DNA of 19,005 bases, taken from positions 1 to 19,005 of the forward strand of contig JAQIWT010000503.1 in assembly GCA_034696485.1 (NCBI GenBank). The letters are read 5' to 3'. Numbering within the stretch: position 1 is the first letter of the stretch; each line of letters starts with the position of its first letter. The translations under genes and the position numbers were made by a program. The stretch comes from Isohypsibius dastychi (taxonomy: Eukaryota; Tardigrada; Eutardigrada; Parachela; Isohypsibiidae). Below are positions 1 through 13,743 of this stretch, piece after piece. The notes under the pieces are model-generated. The model made no database searches. It was not told the DNA's origin and saw nothing but the letters and a program-made list of their open reading frames with translations.

Positions 1-145
1 CCTCTCTCGATTCTGCAGTTCCGTCAGACAGAGACGGGGCCAATGTTTACCATTCATCGCGAACCATTCGCAGACCAAAACAGAGCGTAAATTTACGCGG
101 CGAACTCATTTGCTATCCTAGATTTCGACCTACTACTCATCCAGG
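1..145 (+). promoter_or_regulatory. FOXK upstream / 5' leader region
   Basis: This is the sequence before the FOXK start codon. No TATA box stands out. A pyrimidine-rich stretch ending in CATCCAG at 138-144 looks like a 3' splice acceptor one base before the ATG. It could accept a trans-spliced leader or close a 5'UTR intron whose donor lies outside the window. The promoter itself cannot be placed. Confidence 0.3.
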
Positions 146-2541
<2,396 letters not shown>

Positions 2542-4149
2542 GAATGTTCAGTTGACATGTGGGAGACGTTTGGCTGTAAAGCGATTGTGGATTGGATGGA
2601 TCCCTCTACCAAAAGTATTCGGCTGTTGATGTTCTTCATGTTGGGGACATTTTGGTGAAGTTTTCCAAAATGTTGATGACTCTAGTTAAATCACTTTTTT
2701 CTCTTTACTGTTAACCTTAGATGACTTCTTTTCTAGACAAGATGCCACAACGATGTTATTATTGAAATAGATGCGTGGTTGGACACTGAGAATTTCTTTT
2801 GTTTTTGTTCCACCTTTATCACGCTTTCCCTATACAATCTCATATTTATCACCGGAAAGAAGTAAAGTAACATTTCACGTAAACCTACGTTGTTCTTAGT
2901 GTGGAGCAATGTGCTGCGTGTTGGGAATTGCTATTTCGGTAATGCTCTTTAATTATTAATGAGCTAATCTTCTCGTGGTATTCATAAATAATATAACCGA
3001 TTTTGTGTGATGCTTTAAGCTGATTCACCCCAACCGCATCAGCGATAATTACGGTGAAGCAATTTATTCCGTGTAAAGCTGATTTAACGGCGCCGAAAGG
3101 TCAGCTTTTCTGACATTGCGAAAGTGATTCAGCTGGTTGTTTATATTACATGCATACTAGCGTGATGCTTATTCATCAGCGATTGTCAGACAAAAGATGA
3201 GAATTCTTATCAACCAAATACCACAGAACGTTTGGCCGGCATGCTACGTTGTTTACGAGATAAGTTTGCTTGTCAGTGTGAGTAACATAAAGTCGGGTTG
3301 GAATAGGCGTACATGTTTTATCGCGTACGAACTACGAACGGATACCGACATGAGTCAGAAAACAATCAAATGTGGTTGTGGCGGTGACTTAAGTAATTAA
3401 GGTCGTAATGATCAAAGGAGCGCTTTCTGGACTAAAATAAGAGAAGAACCATGAAATATTCTGGGTGCGGCGAAAAGGAAGTCAACGAGATCTGATTTAG
3501 TCGGCGGGGTCGGCTCTACGCGTTCGCATAATGTTTAGTCATAACCAACCGGTCCCAGTCTGATGACGACGTAAGACAAAGTTCTTCAGCTGAATTTCGT
3601 CAGCTCGAAGAAAGAAATTGTTAAAAATGTATAACGTCCATGCCGGGTGCAATTGTAAAGACCTTTCTCCCACTGCCAGAAAGGTCATCTTAGGGAAATG
3701 TAGCGTATGCCGTAGACATCCCTGTTGGTCTTTTTGTATGCTGAGTGGTCACGCCCCCAGGGCTCAGCTCACTTTTGCTGCTGATGCAGCTAAACAACCA
3801 ACATAACCTCACTTTCATTCATTTTTAGTTCGTGTGATTTCATTTCGCGCACCGTTGTTTACTTTCTGTTTTGATTGTCGCACCGCATCTTGCTTGAGCG
3901 AAGACGTTTTTATGACAAGATTATTACATGTGCCAGTCGAGTTCACTGGAACAAGGAACGACATTGTTGTTTTGGTCTTGACCGGTGATCATCAGCTGCT
4001 CTTTTCGACATCCTGATTGGATTACTTACGGTGGTTGTGCTTATGTGATGATTTGTTCCTTGGCTTCCGACAATCAACATCTCAAGACCTTCAGCTGGAA
4101 TCCACGTCGCCGTCGTGACGCTCCATTTCTGACTAGCTTTTCCAAAGAA
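2542..4149. other. FOXK-RUNX intergenic region
   Basis: About 1.6 kb follow the FOXK stop. No canonical AATAAA was seen close after the stop. Open frames are short. A Cys-rich one at 3618-3806 (+) has no recognisable domain and was not accepted as a gene. The last part probably holds the RUNX promoter and leader. CATTTCTGACTAG at 4124-4136 looks like a splice acceptor 13 bases before the chosen RUNX ATG. An open frame extends upstream from 4150 to 3982, with an in-frame ATG at 4048 that would add 34 residues to RUNX. Confidence 0.4.
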
Positions 4150-7261
<3,112 letters not shown>

Positions 7262-7650
7262 AAATGCCTGGTTGAATCACCGTGTCTACTTTATAAATCC
7301 CAATGATTTTCGAGTTTACCAGAATTCCGATTTTGAGTTTAGTGATTTTACAGAAGTAGCGAACCGTATCGACAAGATTCAGTTATCCAAATAATTACTT
7401 TCAACTGAAGAGAATGAAATATCATAAACAGAAACTTAGATCAGAGATTACAAAAACGTGATCCGAATCACTAATCATAAGGAAAAGAACTGGGTTCACA
7501 CAAGAACTCGGCTCAACTAATTAATCATCTCTCCACCAAAATCCCACCAGTTGGGTTCATGAGTTCGCAAACACATCCAACTTGAAATGTAAAAACAATT
7601 GTCCCATTCTGCACGCTAGGTTACTCAACCACCTCCAAAGCCGCAAGCAT
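7262..7650. other. Convergent RUNX / UBE2Q 3' interval
   Basis: These 389 bases lie between the two converging stop codons and must hold both 3'UTRs. No canonical AATAAA was recognised on either strand. No gene is seen. Confidence 0.5.
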
Positions 7651-9065
7651 TCATCCGTCGGACTTCGGAGGAGTGAACCAACCACCTGCAAGATGTGTTT
7701 TATGCCAGAAATTCTCAATCAGAAACGATTTCGTCGTACCTTTTTCGTGAATTTTTACAAGATGACGGAAAGACTCTTCAGCTCGAGATTGGGAATATAT
7801 CTGACTCGGCTGAGTACCAAAGTTGATTCGTGCCCTGCCCTTCACAAGCGTGGCACAAATTTGCAATATGACCGATTCCACAGTGTAAGCGGAACTCCAT
7901 CCTGAAATGAAACCAAAATGAATCATATTACGATTTTGAAAGGCAAACCGTTTGTGAATACCTTGCTTAGTGAGCAGCTCCATACAGATGGCTCCACCAG
8001 TCAAAACATATCCTCCTGTTGAAAACGCCATATTACGCATTAAAAACGCAGAAAGAAATGAATGGCCGTACCGGAAATCACAGGGTTTGTAACGCGAACG
8101 AAAGGCGGTGCGAAGGGAAAATTGTCCTGTAAAATGAGTCTTCAAGGAAAACAAATTTCGCCAAAGAGGAGATCATCATACCGGAAACTTGAAATTCATG
8201 GCAATGTGGTCCTGCTTCTGCTTCTTGAGTAACTGTTGCATATCACCAAATAAAGGGCTATCTGGGTCGACCTTCAGAATTTTTACAGTCCATTCGTACA
8301 GACTGTCCTGAACAAGTTCGACAGTGAAGATCCCTGAAATGTAAGCTGATGACAAAATATGGCAACAGGATGACCAATCAGCAAATTACCTAGTTTGTAG
8401 TTGTCAGATTTGTAAATATGTTTAAGCTCCTTCATCAGGCGATCCGACGCCTGAACAGACCCGCTTTGGCTTCCGGAAGAAAATCGCTCCATGGTTGCCT
8501 TTTTAACTCTATCCAGAGCAGCTTGGCCTCTTTCGTCAATTCCTTCATCCTCGGCAGATGCGTCTGCTCGATCGGTGAGCAGTGAAGGTTGAGGACCGAG
8601 GCTAAGATGATCATCTACATCGTCATCCATATCGTCCAAGTCATCACGTTCGCCATCTTCGATGCTTTCCATATCTGCTTCGGCATCGCCACCAGCGAAC
8701 TCCGACTCGCAAATGGTTTTCACCATCTCCAATTCTGCAGGAGTTTCCACGCCAAAAAAGCTGCATAGCGCAGTCAACATTTCCATGATTTGGGGAAAGA
8801 TGTAATTCTTTGAGCCTTCGGTGTTACTCAGAGCTTCCAGTGTTTCTGCGACGGAAATGTTTTCGCTGTCAGATGACCATAACGGAGCTGATTTTGGATA
8901 TTGCTCCATAATGTTTCCGTGAATATCGAAGGTCTGGTTCTTTGAAGCGATGAATCTTATTTCGATTTCGTCCGTGTTGGCTGCACGCATTTGAAAGACT
9001 GGATGTGAGCGCGGGAAATAGCTTTCAAGTCGCTTGAGATCGTTCTTCAGTTTCTGAGTCGCCAT
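7651..9065 (-). CDS. UBE2Q: Ubiquitin-conjugating enzyme E2 Q (UBE2Q1/Q2-like)
   Basis: The model has six exons on the minus strand: 9065-8390, 8333-8182, 8126-8072, 8015-7962, 7901-7740 and 7685-7651. The introns are strikingly uniform at 54-60 nt. The product is 377 residues, close to human UBE2Q2. The N-terminal half (1 to about 145) matches the RWD-like UBE2Q extension. A highly acidic linker follows ([16 protein letters not shown]), then the UBC core: [36 protein letters not shown], and [18 protein letters not shown] holding the presumed catalytic Cys. It ends in the family signature [15 protein letters not shown]. Its role is to accept ubiquitin from E1 as a thioester and pass it on with E3 ligases. 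A splice acceptor (TTTTCAG, 9087-9081) lies 15 nt before the ATG, suggesting leader trans-splicing or a 5'UTR intron. It is convergent with RUNX. Confidence 0.95.
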
Positions 9066-9126
9066 GATGAGAAATCACACCTGAAAACAAAACGATTCAC
9101 TTTTATCTTCATGTATTTGAACACGC
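9066..9126. promoter_or_regulatory. Very short divergent interval before UBE2Q
   Basis: Only 61 bases separate the UBE2Q ATG (minus) from the ATG of the small plus-strand ORF at 9127. The interval contains the acceptor-like TTGTTTTCAG for UBE2Q. If both genes are real, the promoter of at least one must lie inside the other's transcribed region, or UBE2Q's leader comes from further upstream. Confidence 0.35.
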
Positions 9127-9537
9127 ATGACACCAAGAAAAATGCGTCATAACGAGTTTAACAAGCAGATATACAAGTCATATTCAAATTCGAGCAGGTC
9201 TTTGCCCTTGGCTCATCGTTACATGCAGCCAACAAATAAGAAGCGTATGGAAGCTGAAAAGTGCCGTTCTTCTTCCTGTTCAAAATCCAGAATTCCGAAA
9301 CAGTTATTCAGGTGAATGCGATGTCATGAGCATGCACACTTTGTCCGAACAAAATACTGATCTCACCTTGTCTATGTTGTGAAAAGCTGTGAGGAGCAGC
9401 AGGGCCTTTCCTCGAGGTACGAAGGACGCGATGGGTTCGCTCGTACTGGTTCACCAATACCTGGAAGAGTACAGGAAGCAAAGCCCGCCAAAACCACGGA
9501 GCCAAATTGCACCGCTCCCCAACGAACAGAAACTTAG
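9127..9537 (+). CDS. Hypothetical small basic protein (two-exon model, uncertain)
   Basis: I do not recognise this gene. An ATG frame at 9127-9311 encodes a basic, Ser/Lys/Arg-rich segment beginning MTPRKMRHNEFNKQIYKSYS. It runs into a good donor (TTCAG|GTGAAT). The first plausible acceptor is GTGAAAAG at 9379-9386. Joining 9127-9311 to 9387-9537 keeps phase and gives 111 residues ending APQRTET. Alternative acceptors at 9393, 9396 or 9399 would instead open another frame, containing VLVHQYLEEYRKQSPPKPRS and running to 9685. No domain, membrane span or signal peptide is visible in either model. It could also be a non-coding 5'UTR exon of NDUFB10. Confidence is low because all frames here are short. 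Confidence 0.3.
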
Positions 9538-9539
9538 AA

Positions 9540-9770
9540 ATGAAGAAATCCTTGTCCTCAAATCACATCTGCATTCTTCTCATCTGCTCTGCACTTGTGC
9601 GATGCAATGTGGCGAGCAAGGATCGGTTTCGGCTTCGGTACGGCACACAAGCCTACGACTACAATCAATCAAGTCGACCGTATAATCAATCAAAAGAGAT
9701 CAACAAGCCAGCTGGGTTCCAGATTCCTCAAACGCTTCTCGGAGAAATTTTAGTGAACCGTAATTCCTGA
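9540..9770 (+). CDS. Hypothetical small secreted protein
   Basis: A 76-codon frame begins MKKSLSSNHICILLICSALV, which has the form of a signal peptide: a basic start, a hydrophobic core (ICILLICSAL) and small residues at CNVAS. The mature part would be about 50 residues, rich in Tyr, Asn, Gln and Arg (RFRLRYG, YDYNQSSRPYNQ), with no cysteine pattern. RLRYG recalls the end of amidated neuropeptides, but no dibasic cleavage site follows the Gly, so I do not call it a peptide hormone. It overlaps another open frame (to 9685), and only one of them can be the usual product. It ends 86 nt before the NDUFB10 acceptor, a spacing reminiscent of nematode operons. Confidence 0.3.
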   Translation: MKKSLSSNHICILLICSALVRCNVASKDRFRLRYGTQAYDYNQSSRPYNQSKEINKPAGFQIPQTLLGEILVNRNS

Positions 9771-9843
9771 GATTCAGCTGGTGAGTTCCGAATTTGTACA
9801 TCCCGTGAAACTGTCTTGTGGAAAACTGTGATAATGGAATTTG

Positions 9844-9856
9844 TCTGTGTTTTCAG
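9844..9856 (+). promoter_or_regulatory. Candidate leader (trans-)splice acceptor of NDUFB10
   Basis: TCTGTGTTTTCAG, a textbook pyrimidine-rich 3' splice site, ends 31 nt before the NDUFB10 ATG. It fits either a trans-spliced leader or the end of a 5'UTR intron; the genomic sequence alone cannot separate these. Confidence 0.5.
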
Positions 9857-9887
9857 GTGCAACGAGACTCCAAAAAAGGTTGCCATC

Positions 9888-10609
9888 ATGCCAGCAACAC
9901 CATTAGTTAAATTGGAGGATGTCAAGGATGTCAACGATTTCAAGCATTTCGGTTTGCCGAAGCCCGCCATCGAAATCGCTCCGGTGAACGGTATGGAGAG
10001 GATGCGACGTCGGTTGTTCGACTTGGTGGATAAACCTGTGACATGGATAAAAGAGCACATCGAGCCAATTCAAGCCCGGAATAAACATGTTTACTATCAC
10101 AGAAAGTTTCCTCGTGTGCCGACGATTGATGAGTGCTACGAAGGAGACGTTGTTTGCTACTACGAAGCAAATGCTCAGTTCAAACGAGACAAGTATAGGG
10201 CTCTTGTGTCTTGTTGATCCGTCTGCCCCTTTTGCAAATCTGAATATTTAGGAAAGTGGATGATGAGATAGTGATTCTTCTCCATCAGAGAAAAAAGCAT
10301 TGTGTCTTGTACGAAAGAGATGACTGGGCTAAGAATTGCCACAAGGAAATGGAGGATTATCAGGACGCTCTGACCAACCATTTTATTCGATATGGCGAGA
10401 TCGGTGCATTTGGAACAGCGGTACATGCTTTCATGCGGCAAAAGCACAGAATGATCTGGGAACGCCGTAATCCGGATAAGGTGGATTTCATGTATGCAAA
10501 AGATCGAACAGAGAATCGCTACGTTGTGCCGATTGAGAAAGGCACCTCCAATTCACCGCAGTATCCTGATAATTCTCGCACTCGCTACAGCAGGCAGAAG
10601 GAACTGTAA
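9888..10609 (+). CDS. NDUFB10: NADH:ubiquinone oxidoreductase subunit B10 (PDSW)
   Basis: The model has two exons, 9888-10192 and 10252-10609, with a 59-nt intron that splits a Lys codon in FKRDK|KVDDEI. The product is 220 residues. It is an accessory subunit of mitochondrial complex I on the intermembrane-space side of the membrane arm. Family marks: PVTWIKEHIEPIQARNKHVY, then YYHRKFPRVPTIDECYEGDV, YEANAQFKRDK, a C-x6-C pair (DECYEGDVVC) and a C-x11-C pair (HCVLYERDDWAKNC), which are the conserved disulfide cysteines. Vertebrate B10 has about 172 residues. The extra length here is mostly a C-terminal tail after MIWERRN of about 45 residues, basic and Asn/Tyr/Arg-rich. The ATG at 9888 is the first in frame after the acceptor at 9856. 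It is convergent with TFIIB. Confidence 0.95.
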
Positions 10610-10821
10610 TAGCTGGAAAAAGTGTGTTTTACAAATTTGTGTGATTTCCTGTTGGTGGCGTAATAGAGCATCCACCGCAAGTGTCCGTGTTTTGTGTTGG
10701 TGTATTTAATATTGTTTGGCTGTGTTCTCATATTGCGATACCTAGTTTTGTCTTCGAGTAAAACGCGTGGAATTTAAATTCAAGACGTTCTTTGCAATTT
10801 TGTGGTCATTTATTTTACAAG

Positions 10822-10827
10822 AATAAA
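10822..10827 (+). terminator. Polyadenylation signal AATAAA for NDUFB10
   Basis: A canonical AATAAA lies 213 nt after the NDUFB10 stop and before the convergent TFIIB 3' end. The position fits 3' end formation of NDUFB10. Confidence 0.6.
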
Positions 10828-10887
10828 AATGCTCCATTGTGAGAAATCCAGCCATGAAAGAACAAAATTTTGCGGCAAGTAAGGCTC

Positions 10888-10919
10888 TTGTCTAATAGAT
10901 GAAAACAAATATTAGACAA
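10888..10919. repeat. Perfect 10-bp inverted repeat (hairpin)
   Basis: TTGTCTAATA at 10888-10897 is matched by TATTAGACAA at 10910-10919, with a 12-nt spacer. It lies in the gap between the convergent NDUFB10 and TFIIB genes, just past the TFIIB stop. In TFIIB mRNA it would form an AU-rich stem in the 3'UTR. Confidence 0.7.
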
Positions 10920-10947
10920 TTTCGCTCTTCCGTCTTAACATAATGAG

Positions 10948-12081
10948 CTACGGGAAAAACTCTGCACTGCGAGGCAAATCTGCCACAGGAACCACCAATG
11001 TGAATTCCGGTGGAAATATCTCTTCTGCAATATTCCTGATGGATTTGTAGCTTGTGACGAGTGCGTTCTGGCTACATCCGACAAGTTGAATGACGGTGGC
11101 CAACGGGGTAGAGGACGCTAGGCCTTTCGCAGCGGCAACCAACATGATGACCGCTCCGCAAACAGTAGAGCAGTCTTTTCTGCTTAGATTATCAGAATCC
11201 AGGATTTTCTCCGATTTGAGAATCATTCGCGAAGATTGTAAGACTTCTTTGGGCAATTTCAGAGTCGTGCAAAACCGTTCCACAAGAATATCTTCTTGTC
11301 CAGTCGAGACTTCGCTCTGTCCACATATTCCGCGGATTTCCTTGTAAGCTAGGCCAATTCGCCTTGCGGCATTTGGAATTCCTGACACATCACATATTTC
11401 TCGGAATGTCCGGTTGGTCTTTTCCGTTCGGCACGCGACATAAATGCAGGCCATTGCTCGCGCATCTTTCTTGACTCCACTGGTCGTAGACTTTTCTGTA
11501 ATTTCTTTGTACATTCCACGAGCAGTGTTCATAACGTTCATGGGGAGACGGAGTCTGCCGCAAGCATCTCCTATATCACGGAATGCAGCTTTGAGAGCTT
11601 TTTGAGCAGGTGCCTCCGTTGAATGCTTGAAATACTTTGAGACTCCACGCGCATCCATGCCCGCTGCTCCAGTGGGAGGTCCCACCAATGTATACAGGCT
11701 TCCATCGTCAAATAAAGGATCCTCTATCGCGCAAAAAAAATATTTAAATTTTAGCATGATTGTTTACCAAACAACGGTTCGAGATTTCATACCTGCGGCG
11801 CCTACTCTACAGCGGTCTTTTCCCGTTGCATCACTGCTGAAGTTTCTCCACTCGGCGGTGTCCTCGACCATGCGATCACCAACAACCAATCCACACTCGC
11901 AACAAATCATATCTCCGGTTTCAAAGTCGCTGTGAATCCGAGCGTCTGGATGATGTTTGCAAGAAACCTTGTACTTCCACCACGAAGTTGTCTCAGAGCA
12001 TCCCATACTTTGGGCTGTTGATCTCCGGCCGCTCTTTTTCGGATCTAAGACAGTGTCCGTCTTGGAAACAGGACCTTCCAT
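10948..12081 (-). CDS. GTF2B: Transcription initiation factor IIB
   Basis: The model has two exons on the minus strand, 12081-11793 and 11723-10948, with a 69-nt intron and 354 residues. TFIIB bridges TBP/promoter DNA and RNA polymerase II in the nucleus. The zinc ribbon is at 41-63 (C41-x2-H44 and C60-x2-C63, in CKHHPDA and MICCECGLVVGDR). The conserved EWRNFSSDATGKDRCRVG linker (B-reader region) follows, then two cyclin-like repeats covering roughly residues 145-340 (ACIYVACRTEKTNRTFREIC; CGAVIMLVAAAKG; SQNALVTSYKSIRNI). Human TFIIB has 316 residues. Most of the extra length is N-terminal: about 40 residues precede the first Cys, against about 14 in human. The second repeat is diverged. The start is the first ATG in frame, and unlike several neighbours it has no acceptor-like site just upstream. 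Family paralogues such as BRF1 are less likely given the whole-length fit. Confidence 0.93.
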
Positions 12082-12521
12082 TTTTTACAGTCAATAAAAC
12101 ACACGGATACAGTCCTTGTGTGGTTTGCCAAAGTTGTCGAAACAGAAATGCTTGCCACAGAAATGCGTGCCCCGAATGAGAAAGACAAAAATTCGAACAG
12201 AACAGAAAGCAGCAATCCAGCACACGGGGTGCGTAGCCCCCCCCCCCTACCGGCCGGATCATGCTCCGAGGGGACTGGGTCGGGGGACACGTACCCTTTC
12301 ACACGAGCCAGTGGTCAAGTCTGTGCCTCCGTCATAGCAGACACTGCCGGAACAGTACGTCACTTAATTAAAACAAGTTTCGTTTCAGATTAAATTGTAA
12401 CAAACTTGATCGCCCGACACGGAGTAACCAGAATAATACATCACCATAGCTCTGTGAAAACTAAACTCTCGTAGGTTTTTCGGTAGAAAATGCTGGGGAA
12501 AATGCTTGAAACGAAGCTTTT
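12082..12521. other. Intergenic region with GC-rich, homopolymeric patch
   Basis: This is the interval between two minus-strand genes, holding the TFIIB promoter and the 3' end of the upstream gene. A run of 11 C occurs at 12237-12247. A GC-rich patch with the plus-strand G runs 12227-12230, 12270-12273, 12277-12279 and 12282-12286 follows, with a G-quadruplex-like layout. Several ORFs over 60 codons cross it in different frames, but they look like composition artefacts. A TGTGGTTT RUNX-type motif occurs at 12119-12126 and may be chance. Confidence 0.45.
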
Positions 12522-13085
12522 TCAATTGATTTGACTCTCGGTCTTGTCGCATCGGTGTTGAAGCCATTCCAGTAAAAGGTTGTCATCCAGCGAATCCAAG
12601 AACTCTTGGTCTGTCTGTTTTGTTTCAGAATTAGCATCTTGTATCGGCTGTTCTTGCGGCTCTTCGTTTTTTGAGGATTGGTTGTAAATTGGATTAGCGC
12701 GTGAAAGAAGCTTTTGCGCGGTATCCAGCAACTTTTTTATTCCATCTTTTTCCATTCTTATCTAAATCAAAGCAACCTGGTTTCCAATCCAAATAAAGCG
12801 CAATAATTTATTCGGCGAAAGCACCTTGATTTCCAGACGTTTGTTATCAGCAATCAGTTGCGTGATATTTTTCCTCATTTCGAAAGTCTGAAGGAACATG
12901 GACTGAACATGCGAGCAAGATTTGTCACTGAATTCAGGATCGTATAGCTTCCAAACTGTCCTGGCAAACCACACACTTGCAATTGTAGTTGAATCATGAC
13001 CTTTTATTTTCGCACCTACGTGAGCACATCCTTTGGTATGATCTCTGCCTTTGTTGGTGTAATATCGGAGTCTTTGTATAAAAAG
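12522..13085 (-). CDS. Unrecognised coiled-coil-like protein (5' end unresolved)
   Basis: I do not recognise the family. Two exons fit on the minus strand: 13085-12825 and 12761-12522. They are joined by a 63-nt intron (AAG|GTGCTT ... TTGATTTAG|A) that removes an in-frame TAG and leaves phase unchanged, giving 166 residues plus an unknown N-terminus. Visible segments: RYYTNKGRDHTKGCAHVGAK, then WFARTVWKLYDPEF, then a helical stretch (MRKNITQLIADNKRLEIK) continuing across the splice as IRMEKDGIKKLLDTAQKLL. A Gln/Glu/Asn-rich linker follows, and the tail is LDSLDDNLLLEWLQHRCDKT. Leu/Ile spacing suggests an amphipathic or coiled-coil core. The first exon shown starts at a good acceptor (CCTGTCCAG), so a start exon should lie upstream. 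The ATG frame at 13394-13176 is a candidate, but its donor is not clear. Confidence 0.5.
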
Positions 13086-13175
13086 CTGGACAGGAACATT
13101 TCAATAACTAGCAACAATACAAAGCGATTTAACTAACTGGGAACGTGCCACACTTGACCAGGTACCAACTGTCAG

Positions 13176-13394
13176 CTAGTAGATTCCAAACGCCGTTCGC
13201 TCGGAACATCTCCGCCGACCCACCACCACGATTCGACTTCCGTGGTACTTCAGACTGAGTAAAATTAACCAAGCAGTCAATCGCCGGAACAGATGTTCGC
13301 TTTTTCTAAGGTTTCTTGCCTTTTCAATCGACGGCTGGAGTTCCTTGTCATTCCTTCCGTCACTTTCCGTTACACGTGTTGCTGACAAATCCAT
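13176..13394 (-). CDS. Possible N-terminal exon of the coiled-coil-like gene
   Basis: A 72-codon minus-strand frame starts MDLSATRVTESDGRNDKELQ and continues with charged residues (EKARNLRKSEHLFRRLTAW). It lies directly upstream of the coiled-coil-like gene in the same orientation. A phase-0 donor is needed to join the acceptor at 13086. The best candidate in frame is CGT|GTAACG, after seven codons; others near 13220 are poor. It may be a true first exon, or a chance frame in the promoter. Confidence 0.25.
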   Translation of the reverse strand: MDLSATRVTESDGRNDKELQPSIEKARNLRKSEHLFRRLTAWLILLSLKYHGSRIVVVGRRRCSERTAFGIY

Positions 13395-13743
13395 ACTTCT
13401 TCAAAGATTTGAGATACTGAATCTAATAGTGTATGCTGATTAAGCGAGAATGCGAGGGCTGCACCAAGCAACACAAAACCGGTATCTCAGCAGCATTCGT
13501 GTCTTTAACTGCGGATATTGCTGAATCGTGTAGGGCTCCTCGAGCTCTAGATGCCGTTCTGTCCGCCAAGACACCCTCAGTCCAGATTACTATTTTTTTA
13601 TCGTAATGTGTTGTTCACCAATTGAATACTTTGAGAAGTTCAAAACGAATAGATACAAACCAGAAAAATGCTAAATAAATCCATTAACATGTACAGTAAG
13701 CGGAATGCAACAGCAACGACGAAGCGGAGTGAAAGCTCGTGCT
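13395..13743. other. Interval downstream of SOD, two opposing short ORFs
   Basis: This stretch follows the SOD stop. The same ~175 bases are open on both strands: minus 13614-13423 (ending ISIHY) and plus 13433-13606 (starting MLIKRECEGCTKQHKTG, 57 residues). Both translations look protein-like in composition, but no domain is recognised and only one could normally be real. No poly(A) signal for SOD was identified with confidence. Confidence 0.3.

Noticed and set aside
3618-3806. Cys-rich 62-codon ORF between FOXK and RUNX
   Set aside because: It has no recognisable domain, no splice or leader context and an unstructured composition; it could be chance in intergenic DNA.
9577-9640. RFamide-type neuropeptide precursor reading of RFRLRYG
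   Set aside because: The Gly is followed by Thr-Gln rather than a basic cleavage site, and only one copy exists near the start of the mature chain.
12116-12393. Several overlapping ORFs over the GC-rich patch
   Set aside because: They are open in multiple frames on both strands because of GC-rich homopolymer sequence. Proline/arginine-rich translations with no motif indicate composition artefacts.
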